From the NCBI GenBank assembly GCA_021234155.1, contig JAJEKV010000020.1, forward strand, positions 20,940,018 through 21,004,017: a stretch of 64,000 bases of DNA, written 5' to 3'. The translations under genes were made by a program, and so were the position numbers. The notes under the pieces were generated by a model. The model had not been told where the DNA came from. It saw only the letters and a program-made list of their open reading frames with translations, and did not search any database. Source of the DNA: Isoetes taiwanensis (taxonomy: Eukaryota; Streptophyta; Lycopodiopsida; Isoetales; Isoetaceae). Shown in pieces: positions 1-12,045 of the stretch (positions are counted from its first letter, which is position 1; every line of letters starts with the position of its first letter).

Positions 1-925
1 CAAGCAAAAGGACCGAAATGAAATCTATATGACCAACTAGACTAAATTCACAGTTGACATAGAGACGAGCATGCTAAGAAAGGAAAGACCATAAGGGAGT
101 ATCAGAAACAAAGAAGCACCACGGGATACAACACCATAAACCATGAACCTTCCCCAAGGCCTGCTGGAGGTATCTTCAAAAGAACATAAAGATGTAGGAT
201 GATTGGGACAACAAAGTCCACGAACAATATAGAGAATATTCCAAACGTAGCACTAGTCTTCAAAAGAAACATAAGAAACCAATGCTAAGAACGAATCAAT
301 GCCCATACATTTCTAGAGAAGAAGAATGCATCAGATGAAACAATAAAAAATGCCCAAGGCACAACAAATATTATCTACCCAATGCATATGATCAAAATGA
401 GCCTCAAACATAATGGGGATCTGAAATTGTTTCTCCACTAATAACAGGATATGGCATTATAGGAACTTAAGCAAGATTTGTGGCAAGATCTTTGCTTACA
501 CCAGCCATACCATGATGTTTTATGCCCTTCCTAGATGGTACTCTAACAGTATATCATCTGCTATAAATCTTGTTTTGATTGATTGTTTTCCAAGACGACA
601 GATCCTCTGTAAACATGATTCTTGTATTGCAATATTCAGATTACAGATAATGAATATAATGAATATAATGATAATGATTACACAAAATGTACTCATAGTT
701 ATTTGCAATGGAAATAATTTGTTTGTCTTAATGTTATTGTGCTTTTTAGTAATTAATATTTAGGCCCATAAAGTTTACCTATGTTTGCTTTAGTTAGGGC
801 CCGAAGGGCCCAAATTTTTTTTTTTAATATAACAATCAACACACAACTACCATTAACATTATTAACACAAACCATTTCATTTAACACATTTAAATTAAAA
901 CCCCCCTTAAACCCCCTTTGGTTTA
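1..925. other. AT-rich non-coding stretch
   Basis: No gene, RNA gene or clear repeat is seen. Short open frames at 512-763 are low-complexity and AT-rich, with no recognisable domain. A palindromic GGGCCCGAAGGGCCC lies near 797-811, next to a T-tract. Confidence 0.4.
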
Positions 926-1187
926 GGTGCATATTCACACGGGGGGTTACGTAGGGCAGCGAGAGCCCCAAAAAATTTACAATACATGTACAAAATTAAC
1001 ACCATTAAGTACACTTTCTCAAACCTTATAGTATTTTGCAAACCTTAATATACAGTATATAAAAACTTGTACATGCATACCCCACAAACGAGGATCGCTA
1101 TGTATGGTCCAGATCGAGGAATAAAGGGCAAATATGCCCATCCGACAGCTCTCGTTGCCCGGAGTAACCCCCGTGTGAATATGCACC
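926..1187. repeat. 262-bp inverted-repeat (MITE-like) element
   Basis: The arms at 926-966 and 1148-1187 are inverted copies of about 40 bp with few mismatches. They start GGTGCATATTCACACGGGGG and run to GCGAGAGC. The interior of about 180 bp is AT-rich and non-coding. This layout fits a non-autonomous foldback element, but no clear target-site duplication was found. Confidence 0.65.
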
Positions 1188-1251
1188 CATATATTTACTA
1201 GCCGTCTGATTTTCTTTTGAATTGTTAAACTCTCTACTTTGCATTCCTCTA

Positions 1252-1870
1252 TGGAATATGTGGGATCAGCAAAGGAGCTACATGATGCAATCTGAAGGAT
1301 TCTTTCACAATTGATTCCAGATGGTGTAAATTAGGAAGATCTAATTCTTCCACCATGTTGTGAGTCCCCACAATAGAACATATCTCATCATGAGCCTTTT
1401 CTAAAATGCGAGGGGCACGAATAAGCTCTGCTAGAGCCCATTCTATAGTGATTGAACTAGTATCAGTCCCTCCAAGCAATATATCCTGTATGTATAACAA
1501 ATATTTTAGCCGCAACACATGACACCAGAGAAGGAGATATATCATCATTTACTATAACACAGGCTTTGGTCTTGTCATGGCTCAGTCCACCAACTCGTAG
1601 AAGCACATCTACTTGATCATGGTTTTGATCAGAGTAAATTTTCTATAAATGCTCTTCAATAACACATTGAAGAAGTGCATCCATTTTCTTATGAGCTCTC
1701 CTCATCTGGCACTGATAGCCTTGAAGATCAAGCCAACTCAAGAAAGGCAAATAATTTCCAAAGAATAGAATAGAATAGAATAGTTTTTTTAACGTCCACG
1801 GAGACCAATCTAGGAATGTAATCTCCTGGCAAAATGTTGGTCTACTTCAAGCAGCTCTCCATATGTATAA
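1252..1870 (-). pseudogene. Cytochrome P450 fragment
   Basis: A plant-type cytochrome P450 (haem monooxygenase, normally ER-anchored) is recognisable in pieces. The exon at 1485-1252 encodes the I-helix oxygen-binding motif (GGTDTS) followed about 70 residues later by the K-helix ExxR (KESFRL). It stops at a TAG, so the PERF and haem-binding cysteine region is absent. Upstream on the same strand, 1740-1560 encodes a P450-like stretch (FLSWLDLQGY, MRRAHKKMDALLQ) containing an in-frame TAG. A LINE tail interrupts the sequence at 1762-1810. With no N-terminus, no haem ligand, a stop and an insertion, this is a dead fragment. The family looks like an A-type plant P450, but the subfamily cannot be set. 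Confidence 0.8.
1762..1810 (-). mobile_element. Tiny LINE 3' tail
   Basis: On the minus strand the sequence reads GGTCTCCGTGGACGTTAA, then A-rich DNA and (ATTCT)n. The same tail occurs at about 4602-4640 on the plus strand. It is the extreme 3' end of a LINE ending in a pentanucleotide microsatellite, inserted in the P450 fragment. Confidence 0.6.
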
Positions 1871-1887
1871 GATGATTGCCTAGAATT

Positions 1888-2760
1888 TCAATTGATTGAA
1901 GTCCAGAATGAGACATGAGGTCTTGAACTTGCCTGTAGATAAGGCATCTTTCTACTTAACACATTCAGGTAGAAGAGAGTGTGCGATGTTCCTTGACAAT
2001 GGGACACCTTTTTGGTCCATACTTTGGGCCACCAAAAGTGATTCATTGAGCAACCTTTAGTTGCATGGATCTTCAAGAGACCAATTAGACTATCAAGCTG
2101 ATGAAATGGGCAAGTTTGATCAGACCAACCTGAAAGAATGCACCAAAGACTCTCCAGCTATCAATGAAGACCTTTTCAGTTGTTGCATTAATCCCTTGCA
2201 AAAAGCTAGCATGGTTAGCCTTTTGTGTCCTTGAAGTGTTAGTATGCAAAAGCCACTACATCTGAAGTGTCTTGAAGTTGACTTGAATAAGATACTACAA
2301 TTTTATAGGCAGGCAGAACAGATAGACAGACAGTTTTCCTAGCAATATGGATGAACACTGGCTACTCTGAAAACAAATAAGCCCCAAGCAACTACAAGAA
2401 CCATAATGCACATTGATTTGGGGCCTGCAGAAAATGCAGAAACTTTTGAGTCCAACTTTGGACATGGGCTAATGGTTTCAACCCAACAAATCAAAATTAC
2501 AATTTGAGCTAATGTTAAGCCCACTTTTAAAACAAGTGGAGTAGAAAAATGAAAGATCGCACAAGAAAATGAATCCGAACTTGACATCGGACTAAAGATC
2601 AAATTACTTTAATGACATGTAACAAAGTTAAAAATGTCTGATAGAAAGTAATAAATTGCCTTCATTCCTTTACAACATTCTTAAGTGTAGTAATGGTAAG
2701 ATGTAATGATATATGAAATATCCTAAAGCATAGTCACTATTCGAATATAAGAATAAAAGA
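1888..2760. other. Non-coding stretch between gene fragments
   Basis: No domain is recognised in either strand. Open frames at 1888-2076 and 2339-2602 (minus) look like chance frames. Confidence 0.35.
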
Positions 2761-2764
2761 ATAC

Positions 2765-3318
2765 CTTAAATGGGTGTTAATATGTCCGATCTCTAAGAAA
2801 TCTCTCCAAATATTGCTTTGTCATCCATGTTCTCCATCGCAGTAATAGAACATCCTTGAAGTAATCTCGAAAGACAAATAACTGAACCAAAGGATTACAG
2901 ATGAGGATGAAGCTTTATAAACAACTTACTGGAATTCACCAGCAAATGCTCCCAAGTAATATAACAGCTGCCTTGTAAAAGCATCTTGATCCTTGCCTAA
3001 GAAATAGAAATAAGAATTTCAGACACCGCAATTGAAATGTATTATTCATGTCAGAGGGACTTGCATACTTGCAAGCACATTATAGAAGTCTCTTCCAAGG
3101 ATATTAAAACCAACACTAATCCCTGTGGTTGCAAGTGTGAGAGCAACTACGCTAGCAAGGCGAAGTCTTGCTTGAAGCTTATCTTCTGAGCTCCAATAGG
3201 GAATAGCAACTTGCCAAAATCTCCTCAACAGAACTTTCAAATCAGAACCCACTCTTTGGCTACCCAAAGAAAACTTATCAGGCACAACCATAATTTGCAG
3301 AGCTAAGAAACGAATCAT
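2765..3318 (-). pseudogene. 5' fragment of an ABC transporter D-family gene
   Basis: Three exons of the N-terminal half of a plant half-size ABC transporter of the ABCD/SbmA-like group are recognisable. Exon 1 (3318-3069) encodes FWQVAIPYWSSEDKLQARLR and an ISVGFNILGRDFYN transmembrane stretch. Exon 2 (2997-2930) encodes KDQDAFTRQLLYYLGAFAG. Exon 3 (2881-2765) encodes VFRDYFKDVLLLRWRTWMT. Splice signals flank each. The exon 2/3 phase does not fit, and exon 3 has an in-frame TAG after RFLRDRTY. The rest of the membrane domain and the whole nucleotide-binding domain are missing, since P450 debris follows at once. It is a truncated duplicate. Confidence 0.75.
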
Positions 3319-3399
3319 GAGGAAGGACGGGATACCTCTTGCTCCGACGGAGGCAAAGAGGCAAAGAGGCTATATCGACAAAACTCCGGCAGACAATTA

Positions 3400-4600
3400 C
3401 TTGCTTTTCTAATTTCCCTGACCCTACGATCAGAAAATACAGAATTGGCGGCTAAAAATAATTATAGCTGACGTGACACAACACGTGGCATAGCTAAAAA
3501 CGCAGGAAAGTGGACAGCTCGGGTTAGGCAACCCTGTTAAAAATAAAAAATAAATAAAAAAAATTTAGGTAGTGGATTGGCTTTATATTCATGATGATGT
3601 AATGGCGAATAGATTGACGTCTCAATAAAAAAAGGGGGGGAAAAAAAAGAATCGCAAGGATTTAAAGAGGAAAACTAAGATTAAGTGTTGGAAGATGTAT
3701 TGTATAAAATATCCTTTGTGTAAAATGTAGGAAGTTGATTAGTCACACAACTTATACAGTAGTATGATATCAAATTGAATTCAAACAACCATTTTTTAAG
3801 GGCATCCCGAATATAATCAAGGTACAACAAATAGGACTATGATATGACACTCAAACCCGGAACAAAATAGTTCACTACGCAAAACCATCTATACATAGCC
3901 ATACTCCTTGTATGTGGATGTTAATGCCCTCATCATAATCAACACAACTAAATGATTATCGACAGACATTATCTTATCATACCACTGAGTATTACAAGGC
4001 GAAAGGATAGAATAGTAAGCATCAAAACCATTAGCCATGACAAAAAAGCATGAGCAACTGAAACATCAATCTTAGTAGAGGAAACAATCAGTGCAGATGA
4101 TGATGCACCATTGGAGTTAGAGATGGAACGTCTTCCATAATTGTGGAGTGCAAAACAATTGGCAAAGACGGAGGAAACAACAATAAGAGCTCGAACATGA
4201 GAAGAAGAACAAATTCAAACAGTTGATTGTGTAAATAGCCGTACTATTATTCACTTAAATGTTATGACATAACTACATAAATTGACTAGGTCATAGGCCT
4301 TAAAGAAGTTCTTTTCTATGTAAAGTACCCTCTTTTTTTTTTGTCTCCTAGATTAGAGGGTCTATTAATAAGTCATTCTTGTGCTTCTCAACACTTATTA
4401 TTTGCTTCGACAACAATGTTGGTTTCTGGACCTAGAACATTTAGCCCCAAATTCCACAACTCTAGAAGTTACTAGGTGATTGAATCTGGGAGCTCCAAGA
4501 TACACCAATCTTTGATTTACCATATTGAGATAATTTGTTTGTAAAGGAAGCCTCGATTCCAAGGATTGAATTTTGAAGGAATATAAAAGCTCTTAACCTA
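3400..4600. other. Non-coding stretch
   Basis: AT-rich sequence with no supportable gene. Frames are short and closed by stops on both strands. Confidence 0.35.
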
Positions 4601-4601
4601 T

Positions 4602-5265
4602 TGGTCTCCGTGAACGTTAAAAAATCTATTCTTTTCTATTCAAACCTTTCTTGGGGTAAGGAAAAATACTCTTTATGAGATCGTGCTTGTAGAAACGATG
4701 TCTGCTCCTTTAGGAATTGTGGCAGCTAAATGAAAAATCCTGTTTCTAGGAAAATGTTCTGAAGGAGAGCATAATCTTTCATTTACTATTGTAGGAGCCT
4801 CAAAAATGTTGGCCAATGCTAATAAAGCCAGTTGGTACCGTGATGTTAGTAGATGGACAGCTCGACTTGGCATTTCATAGAATGTTGATCGGGTGTCAAG
4901 GGAGGCAAATGTTGCTGGGTATGTACAGAACACAAGAAAAGCAAATGGGAAGGTCAGAATGGGCTCGCACATGCTTTTGATAGAAGTTGGATGATGGATG
5001 AAGCTAGAACAAAATGATAGAACATGTGCTTGTGAACTGCATGAGGTGGAATCAGAAGAACACGCGGTCTTTAGATGTCATAAGCATGATAGTGTTCGAG
5101 CAAAATTCTCATCCTTAAGATCGAAAAATCCAAATTTAATTAAGTTCTTCAATGACATAGAACACTTGAAACAAATTGGCAGGTTTTTGCGTGAATTACT
5201 TGGTAGCGCCAAATAAAATGATTAAACATTGTACTTTGTCCATTAGCTATTTTGGCTCTCGTGGA
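4602..5265 (+). mobile_element. LINE 3' remnants
   Basis: Two LINE ends lie in tandem. The first ends at 4602-4640 with GGTCTCCGTGAACGTTAA plus (ATTCTTTTCT)-like DNA. The second carries the C-terminal zinc-finger region of a LINE ORF2 at 4998-5216 (CACELHEVESEEHAVFRCH, a CxC...HxxxxC pattern) and ends with CTCGTGGACGTTAATGC near 5250-5270. No endonuclease or RT domain remains. The insertions are 5'-truncated and inactive. Confidence 0.65.
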
Positions 5266-5664
5266 CGTTAATGCACACCTAAATGGAATCTCAATTGTGA
5301 AAGTTAACCAAGAAGTTCTCATGTCCAAAACAAGTGGACTATTCTTAAGTTATTGCACACATTAGCAAGGAAATAAAAGATGGGCCTTATTGTGCACATT
5401 TGAAAAAGATAATGTTATCTCGAGTGGCTTCCAAAGTCTATGCCTAATTTACAACAAGAAGAGACATTTGGGGTTCCTTGTTATCTGAGAGCGGGTCATT
5501 TTTAAACGGTTGGAATTTGTATAGGGCACTGAACATATGAGATCTGAGCCGTAGACTTTGTTGTACGAGTCACGTGGCGTTTTCTATGGTAGGAACTAAT
5601 TTAGGGTTTGATAGAGCACCAAAAAATCCTTTTGTTGGGTGATGATCGTGGCGGAGGAGTGTTG

Positions 5665-7868
5665 ATGGGGGATCGCGGCAGAGACACTTCCCTTGCTCAG
5701 GATCTCATCCTCTATGCCGTTAGTGCAGCTTTGAGCTGCCTAGTCTTGTTTGTGGGATTGCGCCAGTTGGACCCAAACCGTGGCCAGGCTAAGAAGGCCC
5801 TCGAGCGAAAGAGAGAGATAGCTAAACGCCTCGGTCGGCCGCTTGTTCAAACTAATATCTATGAGGTAATTGTAAAACCCAATTTGTTCGTATGCTAGCT
5901 TACAAAAGAAAATTTTTAATGCTTTCTCAATGCCCATTTGGCCAAAACAACCAGATTGATTGCAGGATATTGTTGTCCGTGCTTCTGATCATTGAAGGTG
6001 TTAATGTTGCAGGATATAATTGCATGTGATGTAATTAACATTGAAGATATTGATGTCACATTTGACTCAATTGGGGGCCTTGAGGACGTGAAGGAGTCCC
6101 TCCGTGAATTGGTCATCCTTCCTTTGCAACGTCCAGAATTATTTGCCCATGGCAAGCTGTTGGGGCCGCAAAAGGGTGTATTGCTCTATGGCCCCCCTGG
6201 AACAGGCAAGACTCTTCTTGCGAAGGCAATTGCAAAGGAATCCAGGGCAGTCTTTATAAATGTTCGCACATCAACGCTGATGAGCAAGTGGTTTGGAGAT
6301 GCCCAAAAACTTGGTATGTCTAACTGCATCATTTTGTATTATGCGGAATTGCAATATCGTTGCTGCATCAATACATGGGCTGATGCATTGATACGATTGT
6401 CCTCCTATAGTATCAATACACCTGTAGACCTGAAGGGTGCCTTGCATGAGTGTCTAAAGGCACTTAAGACTCCTGTATATCTTCACATCCATTTTCCTCC
6501 TGACAGTGCCATCCCATATGCCCTACCCCTTGAGGATAAAAATGATAACACTTGAAGCATACGCTGACAATCTTGCTTGTTATTTGATTGTACATATATA
6601 GTTAAAACAATGATACCAGTACACTGTTCCGTCCATTAACTTGTGATATGTAATTGCACCAGTTACTGCAGTCTTTACGTTGGCATATAAACTGCAACCT
6701 GCAATTATCTTCATTGATCACTACTGCATCAACACATGGGCTGATGCTTTAATACGATTGTCCTCCTATAGTTTCAATACACCTGTAGACCTGAAGTGTA
6801 CCTTGCGGTTATCTGTTCACAAACTGAGTGTCTAAAAGCACAGATTCCTCTATGTCTTCACATACATTTTGCAGAAAAAGAATGAACAGTACCTCCTGAC
6901 AGTGCCATATGCCCTAGCCCCTGAGTAAAAATGATAACAAAGGAAGTATACACTGACAATTTTGTTCATTATTTGGTTGTTCATATATAGTTAGAACAAT
7001 GATACCAGCACACTATGCTGCCCATTAACTTGTGATATGTAATTGCACCAGTTACTGCAGTCTTTACATTGGCATATAAACTGCAACCTGCAATTATCTT
7101 CATTGATGAAGTGGACAGCTTCTTAGGGCAAAGACGAGTCACAGAAAATGAGGCAGTAACAAACATGAAAACTGAGTTTATGGCCTTGTGGGATGGTTTC
7201 ACAACAGATCGTAAGTATGCTGCATTTTAGAATTCTTAGTTTTGATCTCTTAGTTAATTTTCATCTGTGGTGGCTTATAGAAAATGCGAGGGTGATGGTT
7301 CTTGCTGCAACTAATAGACCTTGGGAACTTGATGAAGCAATTTTGCGGCGACTGCCCCGTTCATTTGAAGTTGGCATGCCTGACCAGAAGCAAAGAGCAA
7401 GCATTTTGCGTGTGATTCTTAAGGGTGAGCAGGTGGAGGAAGGGCTGGATATTGATCATCTAGCAAGATTGTGCGAGGGCTACAGTGGTTCAGATTTAAC
7501 CGAATTATGTAAGCAGGCTGCATATTTACCTATTCGTGACTTGCTAGAAAAAGAAAGGTCCTCAGATGCCCCAACGCAGCAGGTATGCTAGTTATGGTTT
7601 TTTTTTCCCTTTTTTTTTCTTTTCCATCATTTGACAAGTCTGAGATGATTTATAGTCACCAAGGCCACTGCTTCAGCAAGATTTTGAGTCTGTGCTGAAA
7701 AATGCAAAGACATCAAAAGTGGCCGCATACGATTACCAAAATACTCGACGCACAGCGGATAGCCAATTTAGGAATGGAGACATGCCAGATCAAGAAGAAT
7801 TATCTCTGGCGGAGGTCTTGAAGCTATTGGCTGCCTTTTCAGTAAATTCAAGGAATTCAAACAGCTGA
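5665..7868 (+). CDS. ATAD1/Msp1-like AAA ATPase, five exons
   Basis: Exons are 5665-5865, 6013-6313, 7052-7210, 7281-7582 and 7656-7868 (391 residues, no internal stop; all introns GT-AG and in phase). The N-terminus has one membrane segment ([19 protein letters not shown]), then the AAA domain: Walker A GPPGTGKT, Walker B IIFIDE, sensor-1 ATN and arginine-finger region LRRLPRSF. The family (yeast Msp1, animal ATAD1) forms a hexamer on the outer mitochondrial or peroxisomal membrane and pulls out mislocalised tail-anchored proteins. I chose the ATG at 5665 because it gives a short N-terminal lead to the membrane anchor, as in Msp1. Intron 2 (6314-7051) holds a tandem duplication with a partial copy of exon 3. 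This is the best-supported functional gene in the window; no expression evidence can be seen. Confidence 0.9.
6361..7110 (+). repeat. Intronic tandem duplication with decoy exon copy
   Basis: Blocks starting near 6364 and 6726 repeat, with the second copy offset 362-389 bp from the first. Each includes CATGGGCTGATGC and TACGATTGTCCTCCTATAG. The first block carries the acceptor and the first 57 bp or so of exon 3 (6663-6719), then breaks off without a donor. The second block leads into the full exon 3 at 7052. Confidence 0.8.
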
Positions 7869-9150
7869 TGTGTGTTGTGGGGTTCTTGGGATTCTACAAC
7901 TTGCGTTCTTATACAGGGCATCACAAAAGGCCCCATCAGGTATTTATGGAGATCAATGGAGACAGTTACAGCCATCTGAAGAAATATTATGCCAGGAACT
8001 TCACTGTCACCAACTTTTGTATATTGTATGAGATTCTTATTTTCTTATGTTGCCTCATCTGTTCTAGTGATAGTTACTACAAACTGGATAAATTTTGGTC
8101 CGCACAATGCTTTACTCTGTAAAGTATCACATGGAAAGCTACTTCACTACAAAGGAGAAATTTCTGTATAAATGACGTGTTTGTAGATGATTATTCAATT
8201 TGATGATATGCGATAATCAAATACTTCGTACTAAATGGAATAGGCCTGGTATGATAAATTTCTTGCATTGTCTCTAGATGCTATCTTTTGTTTTTGTATT
8301 GGTTATACGTTGGTGAATAATATACACAGGAGCCAGATTCAGCAGCAGATCCGTTTGTCTCGTGCCATTTATCTCATAGTTACCTTAGCTGAGCTGGAAT
8401 GTTATATGTGGCCTTAGCAGTGAAGTTTATAGACAAAAAAAGAAGTCATTTCAGAAAAGCTTCTGCTCCAAATGGGTATCCAGGCTCATCAATTCCGTTG
8501 TGTTTTGTTCTTTGATGAAGTGACGGCTGAACTCTGTTGACTAAGAGATGGATGGCTTGTGGAGGTCCTCCTGCTCAAGTTTATCTGTCAACTTAACATG
8601 GGCAGATCTTACGAGGCAACACACCTGCAAAAAAGGGAATTCAAATGAAACAGAAGAGTAGTAGAATGCAATTGAGCATTTGTTAAGTTTAATCTGAAAT
8701 TGATTTGAAAGTAAATGATCAAGGGGAATTTTGTATACGTGCATTATGAGCAGATAGTGGGGCATATCAATGGTGAAATATCCATTGCTTCCGTTTGAAA
8801 CAAGTGAATACACGATTTGGAGACACAGAGAGCAAAGGAAGCTGAAATTCGTACTCCAAGCTCTTGGACTTTTGATCAGTTAAATGCTGTATTCATCTGC
8901 CATGCATGTGAGCGAGGAACAATTCTAGTGTGTTTTTATTGTTTGAATCGATTATGATTCAAGAGTAGGAAAAGTAGGTGTTGATTTCGGTTTGAAATGC
9001 TTAGATTGGTTTGATGGGTTGACAGTCTCGCACACTTAAAAAAGCTTGGCATAAGACATTTCATTGGAATATGTATGGCAAAACCTTTACGTCGATATAA
9101 ATGAAATTCAAAATTCCATGTCCACCAGCAAAGAAGTGAGGGTTTATGTG
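7869..9150. other. 3' flank of the AAA gene and spacer
   Basis: The 3' UTR of the AAA gene presumably lies in 7869-8250. On the minus strand 8626-8543 could be a last exon (an acceptor-like TTTTTTTGCAG, then an open stretch to TAG at 8543), but no family is recognised. Nothing else is supportable. Confidence 0.35.
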
Positions 9151-9162
9151 CTAGGGAACCGC

Positions 9163-10260
9163 CACCTTTGAGTGGTTTCCGGCTGGAAACCGGCAGCGGC
9201 GCCGCCGCTCGCGGCGGCCACCTTTGAGTGGTTTCCGGCTGGAAACCGGCAGCGGCGCGCCGCCGAAGCGGCGGCGTTAGAAGGCGGCGGTTGGCCGCCG
9301 GTTTCCAGCCGGAAACCACGAAAAGGTGGCGGCTCCCAGCCGTAATCCACTGTCCCCTGGAAATTCCGTGCACCATTTTTTTTTCCTCTCTCCTCTTCGC
9401 GATGGCGGAGGTCCGGCGATGGTGGAGTGCGGCGATCTTGTCGTAGGTGTTGGCGCTGGGCGCCATTTGTGCAGGAATGGTAAGGAGGCATGCCCTGGCG
9501 ACGTTAGTGATGTTTTGTTCCTGATTTTTTCATTCTTTTTTTTTTCTTTCTAATCTTTTCTTCTTTCCTTTTTCGAGGATTTGGTTCTAGGTGAAGGCGC
9601 CGCTGCCGAAATAAGGTAAATAGTTAGTTTTTATTTTTTCGAGGATTTGGTTCTAGGTCCGGGGATCATCGCATAGATCTTGGCGCTGGGCGTGTAGCTG
9701 AAGACGCTGGTCGTGTAGCTGAAGGCGCTGGGCGTGTGGACGAACCAGATTTCTGAGATCAAGCAATTTCTGAGATCTAACCAGATTTGCTTCAAGAAAT
9801 CCAAGAAACAAACCTTCGCCGTGAGGAAAGATTCAAAAAACAAAAAAATCAGATGGAAAAGAAGACCTAGAACAGAGATGGAGAAGAAAAGGCCGGATCA
9901 AGGGGAAAAATCGACGGAAATAAGGGCAGAAGGGTAGAATAAGGCAGGGAAGCAATTTACGATCTGGAAGGTCGGCAGATCGAGGCATGCAGTTAAAGGG
10001 CAAGGTGTGGCGCCTAAATCCGGCAAGTTCCAAGAGCTCTGCAGATAAGCAGAGAAGGTCTGGCCATATCTGAAACCTGTATTTGAAACTTTGTTCTGTG
10101 GAAATTAATGTTCTGTTGAAATTAATGTTTTGTCTGTAGTGGCGGCGCTGTAAGCGGCGCCGCCTGGAAACTTTTGCCCAAAAAATACCAAAAAGAAACT
10201 TACACTGGAAATTCGAGGAATTTCCAGGGGACAGTGGTTTACGGCGTGGGGGCAAGGGAC
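9163..10260. mobile_element. GC-rich inverted-repeat element
   Basis: A 28-bp sequence at 9340-9367 (CCGTAATCCACTGTCCCCTG...) recurs inverted at 10217-10244 with about one mismatch. Outside the left copy, CACCTTTGAGTGGTTTCCGG is repeated directly at 9163 and 9219. It contains the palindrome GTTTCCGGCTGGAAAC inside CGGCGG-rich foldbacks. The interior has short direct repeats (GGCGCTGGGCGTGT, GAGGATTTGGTTCTAGGT) and no transposase. It reads as a non-autonomous DNA element. The exact ends are uncertain. Confidence 0.55.
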
Positions 10261-10286
10261 TTCAGGGCGTGACTTAGGCACCACGG

Positions 10287-11100
10287 ATGGGACAATTGGA
10301 GCAAAGGAAGTTGAGGGGTTTAGGGCGTAACCTGACCATCCTGATGGTGTACAAGTTCACATCAAACCATGCGGTTAATCTATTCTTGAACTTACTTGAT
10401 TTGTTGATTTGGAAAATAGATGAGGCTCTTGGTGTTTTCCAACATATGCCTTGCCTAGATGTAGTTTCATGGACAACTTGCTTGCACCACATGCTCAGCG
10501 AGGTCAATTTGACATGGCAATTAAGTTTTTTCATCAAATGCCAAATTGTAAAGTGGTGGATACCATCATTTCAAAGCTAGGCAATTCAAGGAAGCTCTTA
10601 ATCTCTTTAGCAAATGCTGGACTGGATGTTGTGTCTTGGAATACCATGATAGCTGCTTATGTTCAGAACGACCACCCTTATAACAGATGCCCAGGTGCGA
10701 TGTTGTCTCGTGGACTGCTATATTGCAGCTTAGCACTGCTATGTTCCAGGTGTGAGCTTACGCAAAACGTGGTGAACGATTCATCTCTTTTTCAAATACC
10801 TAATCCAAATATAGTATCTTGGACTGCATTAGTTTACAGCTTACGTCCAAAATGGACAGCTCAAAAGGGCATCGCTATTGTTTTAGCAAAATGTGGTTTT
10901 CTGGAATGCCATGATAACAAATTATGCATATAAGGGCAACTAAAGCAGGCCTACAAAGTTTTCAAGAAATGCCTCAACAAAATATGGATATCTTGGAATG
11001 GCATCATTATACCTTATATGCAAAATATGGAATGTCAATAAGGCACTCCAAAGCAGATCCAGGTCTAGAGGACTTTGGCAAATGAAGTAACCTTTGGCAG
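10287..11100 (+). pseudogene. PPR (PLS-type) protein pseudogene, copy 1
   Basis: Repeated PPR signatures are readable in shifting frames: DEALGVFQHMPCLDVVSWTT, GQFDMAIKFFHQMP, AGLDVVSWNTMIAAYVQN, PNPNIVSWTALV and ISWNGIIIPYMQNM. Intact PLS-class PPR proteins bind organelle RNA and guide editing or processing. Here the motifs are split over frames and interrupted by stops, and the C-terminal E/DYW region is not seen. A second copy lies inverted at 33.8-34.4 kb. Confidence 0.75.
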
Positions 11101-11840
11101 TATTCTTTCATCATGCAACCATGCTCATTTTGTGGGTAAGGGATGTCATTATTTCGTTGCTACGAGCAAGACTATTTTACCACCCCTTCACTAGATCATT
11201 GTGATGAGATGAGATGGTATGAGTACTACAACATTCTCGTTGACTTCATGGACCTTTGATTACATTTATAGTTTTACACGGTAGGCTACTGTATTTCTCT
11301 AGTTGCTACATTGACAGGAAAAGTTTGGTAAGTTGTCATTTTTGTTGAGTAAAACCTCATTCTTCAAAAGTAGATCTGGAATGCTAGCATGATTGTTTTT
11401 TAGGAGAGTTTGTGCATGCAACAAATTGGGTTTCCTTGCTAAGCCTTACAGTCTAACAATGTTGCTACTACAATGAGATGGGTACTAAAACAAAAGTCTT
11501 TTCATGCACATAAGCTGGTCCTTACCAAGGAGTGTCATATGCTTCAATTATTTATATAATCCACTAAGTTACAATCAACTTGTGACAAGTGAAGCCAAAT
11601 TTCTTATCAGAAAAATAGCATGCCCGCATAGATGGTGCACTTGAGCTAGAAAACTATAATTGAAACTATCATTATTAGATTCCCCAACAATACATTAGTC
11701 AAAGTAAATTTCTTAGTGGAACTACCTTACGGTTGCTTCATATATTGTTGTTGAGATTTACATGCTTTTGAAATATCGAATGCAAGCCATGTGTATATAA
11801 GAAGTGCAACTAATTTTTGATATTATATAAGGAGCATGGA
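10470..11840 (+). repeat. Inverted segmental duplication, copy 1
   Basis: The PPR pseudogene and about 700 bp of its 3' flank match 32.6-34.4 kb in inverted orientation. One shared stretch is CTTCACTAGATCATTGTGAT at about 11187 and, reverse-complemented, at about 33720. The inner copy is split by a LINE insertion. Confidence 0.75.
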
Positions 11841-11935
11841 TTTATATTCCTAACAACCAAAAGCGTGAATGCTAGTCATATGCAACATTCTCCATAGATA
11901 AAACAAGTACGTTCAAAGTTGTTGCGACGGTGGGT

Positions 11936-12045
11936 TTTTTAATCCGGGTAGCAACGGGCTTGCGGCACCCGTGTAATTTGGGTCCCATAGGCCGATTGGC
12001 CTCCGCGGACGATAAAATAACCTTCCTTTCTTCCTTCCTTCCTTG
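11936..12045 (+). mobile_element. LINE 3' tail with CTTCC microsatellite
   Basis: About 100 bp matches the end of the longer LINE at 59.33-59.44 kb (GGGTAGCAACGGGCTTG, CCGATTGGCCTCCGCGGACG, then ATAAAA). It ends in (CTTCC)n. It is an extremely 5'-truncated insertion of the same family. Confidence 0.8.
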
